DNA of 64,000 bases from Bacteroidota bacterium (GTDB lineage Bacteria; Bacteroidota; Bacteroidia; Flavobacteriales_D; Sanyastnellaceae), in NCBI GenBank assembly GCA_027624855.1, contig JAQBTQ010000002.1, positions 124,001 to 188,000 of the forward strand, written 5' to 3'. The notes beneath the pieces are model-generated. The model saw nothing but the letters and a program-made list of their open reading frames with translations, had not been told where the DNA came from and ran no database searches. Of the stretch, positions 16,347 through 24,719 are shown in pieces (within the stretch, counting starts at the first letter, position 1; each line of letters starts with the position of its first letter). The position numbers and the translations under genes were made by a program.

Positions 16347-18545
16347 ATGAATACGACTGAATTGACGCCGTCCAAGGCGCTCAAGCACTTTTTTGGATTC
16401 GACGAGTTTAAAGGAGAGCAAGAGCAAGTGGTGGAGTGCGTTCTTGGGGGAAATGATGCCTTTGTCATCATGCCAACGGGAGGCGGAAAGTCGATGTGCT
16501 ATCAATTACCGGCGCTGATGATGGAAGGCACGGCCATTGTGGTTTCGCCTTTGATAGCGTTGATGAAGAACCAGGTTGATGCAATTCGTGGTCATCACGA
16601 AGCGGATTCGATTGCTCATTTTCTGAATTCCAGTTTGTCTAAGGCGGAGGCTACGCAGGTGAGAGAAGATGTGAGTACCGGTTTGACAAAGTTGCTGTAC
16701 GTTGCGCCTGAGAGCTTGACCAAAGAAGATAACATCAATTTTCTGCGGAGCGTTCGGATCAGCTTTGTCGCAGTAGATGAGGCGCATTGCATTTCCGAAT
16801 GGGGCCACGATTTTAGGCCTGAGTACCGTCGAATTAGGAAGATTGTCAATCAAATAGCTGAAGTCCCCATCATTGCATTGACTGCTACGGCTACGCCAAA
16901 AGTCCAAACGGACATTCAGAAGAATTTGGGGATGAAGGATGCACGATTGTTCAAAGCCTCCTTTAATCGTGAGAATTTGTTTTATGAAGTGCGCCCGAAA
17001 AAGGATGCATTGAAGCAAATTGTGCGTCACGCCAAACAGCAAGTGGGCAAGAGCGGGATCATTTATTGTCTGAGTCGAAAAAAGGTTGAGGAAATTTCCG
17101 AGGTATTGCGGGTGAATGGGGTGAAAGCACTCGGTTATCATGCAGGCATGGATGCTCAACAGAGGAGCAGGATACAAGATCAATTCCTCATGCAAGATGT
17201 GGATGTGATTGTTGCCACCATTGCTTTTGGAATGGGGATTGACAAGCCAGATGTTCGGTACGTCATTCACTATGACATGCCCAAGTCTCTGGAGAGCTAT
17301 TACCAGGAAACCGGTCGGGCCGGTCGGGATGGAGGTGAAGGCCACTGCATCGCTTTTTATAGTCACCGCGACATTGAAAAGCTCGAGAAGTTTCTTCAAG
17401 GAAAGCCGTTGGCAGAGCAAGAAATAGGAGCACAGTTACTTCAAGAAGTTATGGCATATGCTGAGACTTCAATGAGTCGGAGAAAATTCTTGCTCCATTA
17501 TTTTGGGGAGTCGTATGATGAAGTGAATGGGCCTGGGGCAATGAATTGCGATAACATGACCAACCCCCCGAAAATGCGGGATGGTCAAGAAGAGGTGCAT
17601 TTGATATTGAGTGCGGTTTTCGAACATCAGCAGCAGTTCCGTGCCCCGTTTATTACTGGGGTGCTTTGTGGTGTTGAAAACCGAGAGATTCAGGATTATA
17701 AGGGGACATCAAGCTCGTTTTGGCGTCGCGGCGCCGATAAGGACCAACGGCATTGGAATGGGATCATTCGTCAAATGTTGGTATTCGATCTATTAAAGAA
17801 GGAAGTGGAGAGCTTTGGCACCCTCAAAATCACCGAAGAGGGCATGGAATTTCTTTCCAATCCTCGCCCAGTTATGATAGCAGAGGAACGTGATTATTCT
17901 GATGTCGATGCGATTGACAGCATGAGTCAAACACGTTCGAATCAGGGGGGTGCGACTGATGAGAAGCTGCGGAACATGCTCAATAGCCTACGAAAAGAAG
18001 TGGCTGATGACGAGGAGCTTCCTCCTTATGTGATATTCCAAGATGTCAGCTTGGATGAGATGGCGATTCATTATCCCATCAATGAGGAGGAATTATTGAG
18101 GATTTCAGGAGTCGGTTCAGGCAAAGCAAAGAAGTATGGCGCGCCTTTCCTTGAATTGATTGCAGAATACATCGAGGAAGAAGGCATTGAGCGTGCATCA
18201 GATTTGCTCGTGCGCTCAACCAGCTCCCGCTCCTCATCAAAAGTTCACATCATTCAACGAATTGATCGGCAAATTGAGCTAGCGGATATAGCCCATGATT
18301 TGAACTTAAGCCGAGAAGAAGTGCTTGGTGAGATTGAAAATATCGTGGCGGCAGGCACCAAAGTCAACCTCGATTACATCATTTCAAAGAGTTTAGATGA
18401 GGAAAGCCTTGATGAGTTATTTGATTTCCTCAAAGAGTGCGAAGATGAAGGGATGGAAGAGTTGATTGCTGAATGGAACGATGTTTACAGTGAAGAGGAA
18501 CTGCGGATGGCGCGCATTAAGTTTTTGAGTGAATTCGCAAACTGA
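16347..18545 (+). CDS. recQ: ATP-dependent DNA helicase RecQ (atypical zinc motif)
   Basis: A 3'-5' DNA helicase for recombination and fork repair, 732 residues. Walker A PTGGGKS (43-49), DEAHCISEWGHDFRPEYR, the helicase C motif QETGRAGRDG, then RQC and a C-terminal HRDC-like helical domain (LLRISGVGSGKAKKYG). In the zinc module after the helicase core the sequence reads SMSRRKFLLHYFGE...GAMNCDNM: only one of the four usual cysteines remains. ATG 16347 is chosen over a TTG one codon earlier. The stop codon lies in the first of two 13-bp direct repeats. Confidence 0.93.
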   Translation: MNTTELTPSKALKHFFGFDEFKGEQEQVVECVLGGNDAFVIMPTGGGKSMCYQLPALMMEGTAIVVSPLIALMKNQVDAIRGHHEADSIAHFLNSSLSKAEATQVREDVSTGLTKLLYVAPESLTKEDNINFLRSVRISFVAVDEAHCISEWGHDFRPEYRRIRKIVNQIAEVPIIALTATATPKVQTDIQKNLGMKDARLFKASFNRENLFYEVRPKKDALKQIVRHAKQQVGKSGIIYCLSRKKVEEISEVLRVNGVKALGYHAGMDAQQRSRIQDQFLMQDVDVIVATIAFGMGIDKPDVRYVIHYDMPKSLESYYQETGRAGRDGGEGHCIAFYSHRDIEKLEKFLQGKPLAEQEIGAQLLQEVMAYAETSMSRRKFLLHYFGESYDEVNGPGAMNCDNMTNPPKMRDGQEEVHLILSAVFEHQQQFRAPFITGVLCGVENREIQDYKGTSSSFWRRGADKDQRHWNGIIRQMLVFDLLKKEVESFGTLKITEEGMEFLSNPRPVMIAEERDYSDVDAIDSMSQTRSNQGGATDEKLRNMLNSLRKEVADDEELPPYVIFQDVSLDEMAIHYPINEEELLRISGVGSGKAKKYGAPFLELIAEYIEEEGIERASDLLVRSTSSRSSSKVHIIQRIDRQIELADIAHDLNLSREEVLGEIENIVAAGTKVNLDYIISKSLDEESLDELFDFLKECEDEGMEELIAEWNDVYSEEELRMARIKFLSEFAN

Positions 18546-18563
18546 TCGAACGCAAACTGATCG
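18536..18563. repeat. Direct 13-bp duplication at the recQ stop codon
   Basis: CGCAAACTGATCG occurs at 18536-18548 and again at 18551-18563, a 15-bp period. The recQ TGA (18543-18545) is inside copy one. Confidence 0.9.
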
Positions 18564-18577
18564 GACTTAAATGGGAT

Positions 18578-18970
18578 TTAACTCCCTGGATTCAAGTCCT
18601 GCCATGACTTCATGATCAAGCGGGTGGCTGCAATAATCATGAACACGCCAAACACCAATCGGACGATTGATGGATTCAATTTCAATGCCCATTTGCTTCC
18701 AAGCCATGCGCCCAAGACAAATGCAACAGCCAGAACTGCGGCAAATCCGAAGTTGACCTCTCCCGCTTTGTAATAACTGTAAACCGCAAAAATTCCAATC
18801 GGAGGAATCATCATGGCCAGCGAAGTACCTTGTGCCATATGTTGACCCAGCCCCAATCCAAACACCAGGGCTGGAACAATGATCAAGCCACCCCCAATCC
18901 CAACGAATCCACTGGAAATCCCGGCTAACAAGCCAATCATGAGCAAAAGGATGAGCGTTGTAAAATCCAT
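18578..18970 (-). CDS. Half-length TSUP (TauE/SafE) family permease
   Basis: A 130-residue membrane protein with about four helices and the TSUP opening LLAGISSGFVGIGGGLIIVPAL, plus GTSLAMMIPPIG. Full TSUP proteins have two such halves in about 250 residues; this is a single half, so it would have to dimerise. Substrate unknown (the family moves sulfite, sulfonates or similar anions). It lies 11 nt after the large propeller/barrel gene and probably shares its transcript. Confidence 0.85.
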   Translation of the reverse strand: MDFTTLILLLMIGLLAGISSGFVGIGGGLIIVPALVFGLGLGQHMAQGTSLAMMIPPIGIFAVYSYYKAGEVNFGFAAVLAVAFVLGAWLGSKWALKLNPSIVRLVFGVFMIIAATRLIMKSWQDLNPGS

Positions 18971-18981
18971 GGATCAAAAAT

Positions 18982-21900
18982 TCAAAAGTCGAGATGAAGT
19001 GAAAGGTTGAAGAGTCGGTCTTGCCATCGCCCATCATCGACGCCCCAACTCCAGTCGGTACGAAGCCAGTAACCGAGCACCTTTGCCCTGAGGCCGAAGC
19101 CCGTTCCCCAAATCACTGGTTCACGGTTGTTATCAATGGTGACAGTTATGGGGTTTTGTGTGACTGTGACTTGATTGAACGTGTTGTCACTGTCGTAGGG
19201 ATGTTTGCCGTTCCAAGCTGAACCCACATCTGCAAACCCGACGAATTGCAGGGTTTCCATGAGATTCGATTCGACGGGTTTGTTACTCAAGGTGCTCCAA
19301 ATCGGAATTCGAATCTCGCTATTGATTAGTGCCATATGGGAGCCGTTGCGGGCATTGGCATTGAATCCGCGTAACGGCGCCAATCGGGTTTGGTAGGCGT
19401 AATTCACGTTTGGATCAATCGGCGTCTCGGCATTGGGCGTTAAGGACAAAACATTATCCACTCCGCCGAGTAAATGCAATAAGCGTTGCTCTCCGATGGA
19501 CCAATCAGCACTGAATCGATTGGCCCAAATGATGTTCCTCCAAAGTTGCCGATACGTTCTAAAATCGATGCCGATGGTTCCGAATGTCTGAGAGCGTTGT
19601 GCGGGATTGCTATAGTACTCAAACCAAGCGCGGTAACGCGTTCCTTCAGGAATGTTGATCATCCGCTGCCTCGTGTTATCGAGGACGTAAGCGACTTGGA
19701 TTCCGACTTGATTATCAAAGGTGATGGGTTTTGTCAGGTTGAACGCATCGGTTGACAGTGGAGTGTTGCGGTCCAGTCGAAACAAGCCCTGGATGCGCAA
19801 ACTTCTCACTTCATCAATCGCGTATTTCCATTGCCGTCTGAGCAGATGAATGTGCGTATTGACATAGGTTTGATTGTTAACCGGTTGAGTCACTCCCTGC
19901 CGTTCGAAAATCCAAGAACGATCCCATCGCAATGCTTGATCGGTAAACGACAACATGTACCGGCTGTTTTCAAGTGAACCGGAAAGCCTAAAACCCGCTG
20001 TGAAAATTTTATTCTCGAACAAGTCGGTCATTGAAATGCGAGATAGCCCTCCAAGCCCGGGTTGCACCGTGATATTGCCGTTGTAGGCTTGATAGAAATT
20101 CGCGCCATATGAGTTATCCAATTGACTGGAGATGGATTGTATGGTGTATTCCGTCAGGTAATAACTGGATCGAGGAATGACGAATGGTTGCCACTGTGCG
20201 TCTTCAGTTCCCTCTTCTTCCATTGCTTGGTCGGATTCATCATAAACCTCGGCCGTCCCAAATTCATAATTTCGAAAATCTGCCTGATGCGCCTGAGGAC
20301 GCCATTCCCAATCGAGGATGACATCGAGCTCATCAGCTGCGTCATTGATGTCCAATTCGATGCTGCCCGACTCAAAAGAACGCAACTTCGTGTTTTCGAG
20401 GAAAAGGTGGCCATTCAATTGGTGTTCCTTTACCAGCTGATTTTTCGCCCGAATCAAGTGGAATCTTGCAATGGGGTTTTGAAAAGTCTCTAACGTTTGA
20501 GATTGAATGACGTACCGGTAGTGAATGGTGGTATCGATAAAAGCCACGACGCTGTCTCGCCAAAACACATCGCGGCGTTGGTTCCCGCTGAGGTTTTCCG
20601 TCAAGGTCGTTACCTGTCCGTTTTCTAAAATGACAGGGAACCTTTCATCCGAATTGGGAGTGGACGACCATTGTTCGATCACAGCTTCTTTGCCATTCCA
20701 CTGCAATTGAAAAACATCATGATTCTTGGAAAGGGGCTTGCCAAAGACATGCGATTGCTCAGGGTCTGCGTTCGGTCGGTTTGAAGTAAACCAAATGGAT
20801 TGGCCGTCTGCAGCAAAAACAGGATCTAAGTCGTCGTAAATGTCCGCAGTTTTGGACGTTAAGTTGTTGCCCAATACGTTATAGCGAAAGATGTCGGACC
20901 TGCCTTTGCTTACTGCGCTCATGGCCATTGAGAGGCCATCAGGAGCATACTCCATAGCGATGACCTTGTTGATCTGCGAGAGGGGCTTGGTGCTGAAAAT
21001 GAAGTCGGTCAGGTCCACACTTACCAGCATCGGGGCCGACTTGATCAACACCGAATAAGTCAAAAGATTCCCGTTGGGGTGCCAAGCCATGGGTACAGGA
21101 TCGGCATCCTGAATTCGGTCAATTTTGTTCCCATAAGTATTGAGCTTTTTGACTTCTCCAGTTCGGTTATCCCCGAGCCAAATGGTCAACTGGCCCATTT
21201 CATTTTCGGACCAGGCGTACCGATGTCCATCGGGATGGAACGTGATGGAACGAATGGGAGAATCGGCATGAACCGGCATGTTCCAATCTCCTGTTTCGTT
21301 TCGTGATTTGCGTAACGCTTTTCTCGAATTGAGCGGCGGATACAAATCTGTGGTGGCCGATTGTTGTAACAGGTATTGACTGGCTTCAGATAAAACCAAA
21401 TCCATAGGCATTCCTGTAGCGTATTGCAGGCCATCGTTCAGGCTATTCGACACGCGAATCATATACAGAAGGTTGGCAATCACTCCCTTCCCGTAGACAT
21501 CCGTGATGTATTTCCAGATTCCGTGACCAACATATCGCGCATCGTCAAATGCAGTTCGCTGTGCATTTAGAATTTTATTGCAGCGCGCTGCGTCTTCAAT
21601 TTCCATTGCCAATTCTGCTGACCAAGGTTGCGAAATGAAAGAATGTAAGCCTTGATCAAACCACTCGGGAAATTCCAATCCTGACGTCGAATTTCGCAAA
21701 GCTTCTTGCCAGTTGCCTCCATAGAGGATTTGGTTGAAAATCAGCTCGGACAGGTTTTTTTTGACCAGTGCCTCGGTATGCTCCCACGTCCCATCTGCAA
21801 ATACAAACACCTTTGATCCTACCAGTGTCGCGGTGCCGCCGATGTTATCGGCGGTTTCCATACTGCTACCGATGTTCGACTGATAAAAATCACTGGCGCT

Positions 21901-22197
21901 ATTAAATACCAATACCTGCACACCACCCGTCAATTTTCGGTCGTACATGGACTCCACCTCCTTGATCCAACCATTCAACTGCGACCCCACTTGGTAGGCA
22001 AATTCTTTGCCATTGGTGTAATAAAAAACTTGGGAATTGTCTACCGAAAAGTACTGCCATCCAAAGGTTCGATACTGCACGCGGTTTTTTCCGAATTGCA
22101 TGTTCGACCCGTCGTAAAACTGACCGTGGAAAACGCTCGTAAAAAAAAGCGAAGTCAATACAAGTGTTACGCCAATGAAATAGCTTTGTTGCCGCAT
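18982..22197 (-). CDS. Large secreted protein: pseudo-peptidase, beta-propeller and outer-membrane barrel
   Basis: A 1071-residue protein from the ATG at 22197, which begins a clear signal peptide ending near VFHGQ. Residues ~30-240 resemble a peptidase-MA-like module (QVFYYTNGKEFAYQVG...FPEWFDQGLHSFI), but the spot where HExxH would be reads NLSELIFNQ, so it looks inactive. Residues ~290-560 carry WD40/PD40-type blades (PIRSITFHPDGHRYAWSE, DLDPVFAADGQSIWFTSN). The last ~350 residues look like a surface-antigen/BamA-like barrel (IGIDFRTYRQLWRNIIWANRFSADW). TolB-like naming is possible but unproven. An alternative ATG 12 codons upstream would lie inside the divergent MBL gene. Confidence 0.75.
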   Translation of the reverse strand: MRQQSYFIGVTLVLTSLFFTSVFHGQFYDGSNMQFGKNRVQYRTFGWQYFSVDNSQVFYYTNGKEFAYQVGSQLNGWIKEVESMYDRKLTGGVQVLVFNSASDFYQSNIGSSMETADNIGGTATLVGSKVFVFADGTWEHTEALVKKNLSELIFNQILYGGNWQEALRNSTSGLEFPEWFDQGLHSFISQPWSAELAMEIEDAARCNKILNAQRTAFDDARYVGHGIWKYITDVYGKGVIANLLYMIRVSNSLNDGLQYATGMPMDLVLSEASQYLLQQSATTDLYPPLNSRKALRKSRNETGDWNMPVHADSPIRSITFHPDGHRYAWSENEMGQLTIWLGDNRTGEVKKLNTYGNKIDRIQDADPVPMAWHPNGNLLTYSVLIKSAPMLVSVDLTDFIFSTKPLSQINKVIAMEYAPDGLSMAMSAVSKGRSDIFRYNVLGNNLTSKTADIYDDLDPVFAADGQSIWFTSNRPNADPEQSHVFGKPLSKNHDVFQLQWNGKEAVIEQWSSTPNSDERFPVILENGQVTTLTENLSGNQRRDVFWRDSVVAFIDTTIHYRYVIQSQTLETFQNPIARFHLIRAKNQLVKEHQLNGHLFLENTKLRSFESGSIELDINDAADELDVILDWEWRPQAHQADFRNYEFGTAEVYDESDQAMEEEGTEDAQWQPFVIPRSSYYLTEYTIQSISSQLDNSYGANFYQAYNGNITVQPGLGGLSRISMTDLFENKIFTAGFRLSGSLENSRYMLSFTDQALRWDRSWIFERQGVTQPVNNQTYVNTHIHLLRRQWKYAIDEVRSLRIQGLFRLDRNTPLSTDAFNLTKPITFDNQVGIQVAYVLDNTRQRMINIPEGTRYRAWFEYYSNPAQRSQTFGTIGIDFRTYRQLWRNIIWANRFSADWSIGEQRLLHLLGGVDNVLSLTPNAETPIDPNVNYAYQTRLAPLRGFNANARNGSHMALINSEIRIPIWSTLSNKPVESNLMETLQFVGFADVGSAWNGKHPYDSDNTFNQVTVTQNPITVTIDNNREPVIWGTGFGLRAKVLGYWLRTDWSWGVDDGRWQDRLFNLSLHLDF
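22181..22188 (+). promoter_or_regulatory. -7 box for the MBL-fold gene
   Basis: Exact TAGCTTTG, ending 30 nt before the ATG at 22219. It lies inside the first codons of the divergent gene, because the intergenic gap is only 21 bp. No -33 box was seen. Confidence 0.4.
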
Positions 22198-22218
22198 GCA
22201 TGACCAATTTACAGCGAG

Positions 22219-22908
22219 ATGATTGAACTCCACACTTTCACGTTTAATGCTTTTGGTGAGCAGTCGTATCTGTTAGATCACGGAAATGGAGACGCGACCG
22301 TGGTAGACCCAGGGATGAGCAATTCGGTCGAGCGCGAGGAGTTTGCATTTTTTTGTGAAAGCAAGGCTCTTCGCATTACACAAATGTTGCTGACCCACGC
22401 TCATTTGGACCATGTATTGGGTGCAGCGTGGATTACCGAAAAATGGGGGGTTCACCCATTGGTTCATCCATTGGATCGTTCCACCTATGAAGCCGCACCT
22501 CGCTCGGCGATGGTTTATGGAGTTCCCATGGATCCATTGCCTGCTGCGGATTTTTCGCTTGAACATGGTCAAACGATCCATTGCGGAAATAATCAGTTAA
22601 GCGTGCGGTTTTGTCCCGGGCATGCACCTGGACATGTGGTTTTTGTTTGTGAGGCGCATCAATTTGTGCTCGGTGGGGATGTGTTATTCAAAGGAAGTGT
22701 TGGTCGAACAGATTTACCCGGTTGTAATCCTGGAGATTTGGTAAAGAGCATTGAAACCCAGTTGTTTTCATTACCCGACGATTTTGTTGTTTGGCCGGGT
22801 CATGGTCCGTCAACGACGATAGCCGAGGAAAAGTCAGGGAATCCTTTTGTCAATCGATCAAAAACGGGGATGATGCAACAATCCGACTATTCGGATTTCG
22901 CAGATTGA
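22219..22908 (+). CDS. MBL-fold metallo-hydrolase (glyoxalase II-like)
   Basis: A 229-residue cytoplasmic hydrolase. Metal ligands are visible: HAHLDH (THAHLDHVLG), a histidine in FCPGHAPGHV, the aspartate in LGGDVLF and the last histidine in WPGHGPSTT. The order fits the short glyoxalase II-like/YcbL-type group, which hydrolyses S-lactoylglutathione or other thioesters; the substrate cannot be set from sequence. Its end overlaps the convergent kinase gene by 22 bp. Confidence 0.88.
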   Translation: MIELHTFTFNAFGEQSYLLDHGNGDATVVDPGMSNSVEREEFAFFCESKALRITQMLLTHAHLDHVLGAAWITEKWGVHPLVHPLDRSTYEAAPRSAMVYGVPMDPLPAADFSLEHGQTIHCGNNQLSVRFCPGHAPGHVVFVCEAHQFVLGGDVLFKGSVGRTDLPGCNPGDLVKSIETQLFSLPDDFVVWPGHGPSTTIAEEKSGNPFVNRSKTGMMQQSDYSDFAD

Positions 22909-23972
22909 AGAGCGTCGAGGTTGTTTCGCTTTTCAACTGCCGTGTCGAGGTTTACCAGCTGAAAGGAGAACGTCGTTCCCTTCCCAAGTTTGGATTTGAC
23001 TTGAATGGTTTGTCCATGGGCTTCAACAATGTGCTTCACGATGGACAAACCCAGCCCCGAACCTCCAGCATGGCGCGATCTGCTTTTGTCAACCCGATAG
23101 AATCGTTCGAATATTCGATTCAAATCTTCAGCGGCAATGCCGATTCCATCATCCTCGACAACAATGGTCACCAATTCACCATGATTTTGAACCATCAAGC
23201 GTGTTGTGCCACCCTTTTTTCCGTAGTGAATGGAATTTACCAAAAGGTTCGTAAGAACTTGAATGATTTGGCCAGGCCCACATAGAACATTCAAGGTATC
23301 GGGGTTTTCCTCGGGCAATATCAATTCTAGCTGAATGGCGTGGTTTTCCGCTTTGGATTCCGCACCCTCAAGCGCCTCCTTGCACACATCAATGATATTA
23401 CAGGGATGAAGTGTGAGGTTCAAACTATCCGATTCCAGCTTCGTTATAGCATCCAAGTCTTCTACTAGGGCTGTCATTCGATTGACATTTCGATTGGCTT
23501 TGCTCAAAAATCGCCTTACAATATCTTCATCAGAGAGGTCTGATTCCATCAATGTCAAAACATACCCTTGGATATTAAACAGTGGAGTTTTGAGCTCGTG
23601 TGCAAGGTTTCCAATGAATTCTTTTCGGAAAGAATCTTTTTCTTTCAGCGCTTTGATGTCTGCAATTTGTTGATTAGCCCAATCCAAAATATCATCGATG
23701 GGTTGCTCCGAAATTGGAACAGTTGTGGTTTGGTTGGATTTAGAAAGCGCTTCTGATAAATCTTTAACGCGTCTTTTGAGGGTCGCCTGGACAGACCATT
23801 CGATGATGACATAGCTCGCCGTTTCCGTCAGGAGACTGGCCAAAATTGCCAATGCCCATAGGTGCAAAGCGTCCAAAGCATGCAACAAAACGAGTGTGGC
23901 CCCGCCACTCAATACAGCGAGGATTGGCGAAGTTTTTTTTGCTAATTCTTGAGGCGTAGAATCTGGACTCAC
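22887..23972 (-). CDS. Sensor histidine kinase (PhoR-like)
   Basis: A 361-residue kinase with two N-terminal helices (about 16-34 and 38-57) and almost no periplasmic loop, so it probably senses membrane or cytoplasmic signals. The H-box is FIGNLAHELKTPLFN with His125; N-box LTNLLVNSIHYG; G-boxes VEDDGIGI and GGSGLGLSIVKHI. It starts with GTG in a GTGA overlap with the regulator's stop, showing translational coupling. It is PhoR-like in architecture, but its signal is unknown. Confidence 0.92.
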   Translation of the reverse strand: MSPDSTPQELAKKTSPILAVLSGGATLVLLHALDALHLWALAILASLLTETASYVIIEWSVQATLKRRVKDLSEALSKSNQTTTVPISEQPIDDILDWANQQIADIKALKEKDSFRKEFIGNLAHELKTPLFNIQGYVLTLMESDLSDEDIVRRFLSKANRNVNRMTALVEDLDAITKLESDSLNLTLHPCNIIDVCKEALEGAESKAENHAIQLELILPEENPDTLNVLCGPGQIIQVLTNLLVNSIHYGKKGGTTRLMVQNHGELVTIVVEDDGIGIAAEDLNRIFERFYRVDKSRSRHAGGSGLGLSIVKHIVEAHGQTIQVKSKLGKGTTFSFQLVNLDTAVEKRNNLDALQSAKSE

Positions 23973-24643
23973 GACCCAAATTTATAGCCGACTCCTTTGA
24001 CTGTAACAAAGAGGTCCTCTCCTAATTTACTTCGGAGCTTTCGAATGTGCACATCAATGGTTCGGTCTCCAACCACAACGTCGTTGCCCCAAACTTCACT
24101 CAAAATGTTTTCACGGGTAAAAACTCTGCCGGGCTCTGACCACAACAGGTTCAAGAGCTCAAACTCTTTTTTAGGAAGGGTGAGTTCCTGCCCATTGTAA
24201 ATGACTGAAAAACGCTTGCGGTCAATGGAAACACCGAACCGTTCGTTTTGGTGCGGTTTGCTTTCAGTTCGGTTCGAGCGACGCAAAAGCGCCTTGACTC
24301 GACTCATGAGCACTTTGGGTTTGACGGGTTTTGCGATGTAATCGTCTCCGCCAGCTTCCAATCCTGCAACTTGACTGTAGTCTTCGTTACGAGCCGTCAA
24401 AAATGCGATCGTTGTGTCTTTGAGATTGTCATCCGCACGAATGATTGAACATACTTCCATGCCATCCATTTCCGGCATCATTACATCCAAAATGATTAAG
24501 TCAGGATTCACCTCACGAGCTAAGTCGATTCCGGCTTGACCATTGAGTGCAGTGTGCACTTCATAACCTTCCATTTGAAGATTGTATCCGATCAACTCTA
24601 AAATATCAGGCTCGTCATCTACTAGAAGTACTTTCTTTTTCAT
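23969..24643 (-). CDS. OmpR/PhoB-family response regulator
   Basis: A 224-residue transcription factor: receiver domain with acidic pair D9-D10, phospho-acceptor Asp53 in DVMMPEMDG and Lys105, then a winged-helix DNA-binding domain (PKKEFELLNLLWSEPGRVFTRE...VDVHIRKLRSKLG). It is the partner of the adjacent kinase. A near-consensus -7 box lies 5 nt before its ATG, so the mRNA may be leaderless. Confidence 0.95.
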   Translation of the reverse strand: MKKKVLLVDDEPDILELIGYNLQMEGYEVHTALNGQAGIDLAREVNPDLIILDVMMPEMDGMEVCSIIRADDNLKDTTIAFLTARNEDYSQVAGLEAGGDDYIAKPVKPKVLMSRVKALLRRSNRTESKPHQNERFGVSIDRKRFSVIYNGQELTLPKKEFELLNLLWSEPGRVFTRENILSEVWGNDVVVGDRTIDVHIRKLRSKLGEDLFVTVKGVGYKFGS

Positions 24644-24648
24644 TGATT

Positions 24649-24683
24649 CAAAGGTGCTTCAAGCTGGATAGAATTTTTGCAAA
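24649..24683 (-). promoter_or_regulatory. Candidate promoter of the two-component operon
   Basis: On the minus strand TTTG (24680-24683), a 23-nt spacer and CACCTTTG (24649-24656), one mismatch from TAnnTTTG. The gap to the ATG is 5 nt. The spacing equals that of the panD promoter. Confidence 0.4.
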
Positions 24684-24719
24684 ATCTGGGTAAACACAAT
24701 ATGAAGAAATCGTGACCAA

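Noticed and set aside
18567-19037. Alternative minus-strand frame over the TSUP gene
   Set aside because: It overlaps the true TSUP frame, which shows clear membrane helices and family motifs; the other frame is a composition shadow.
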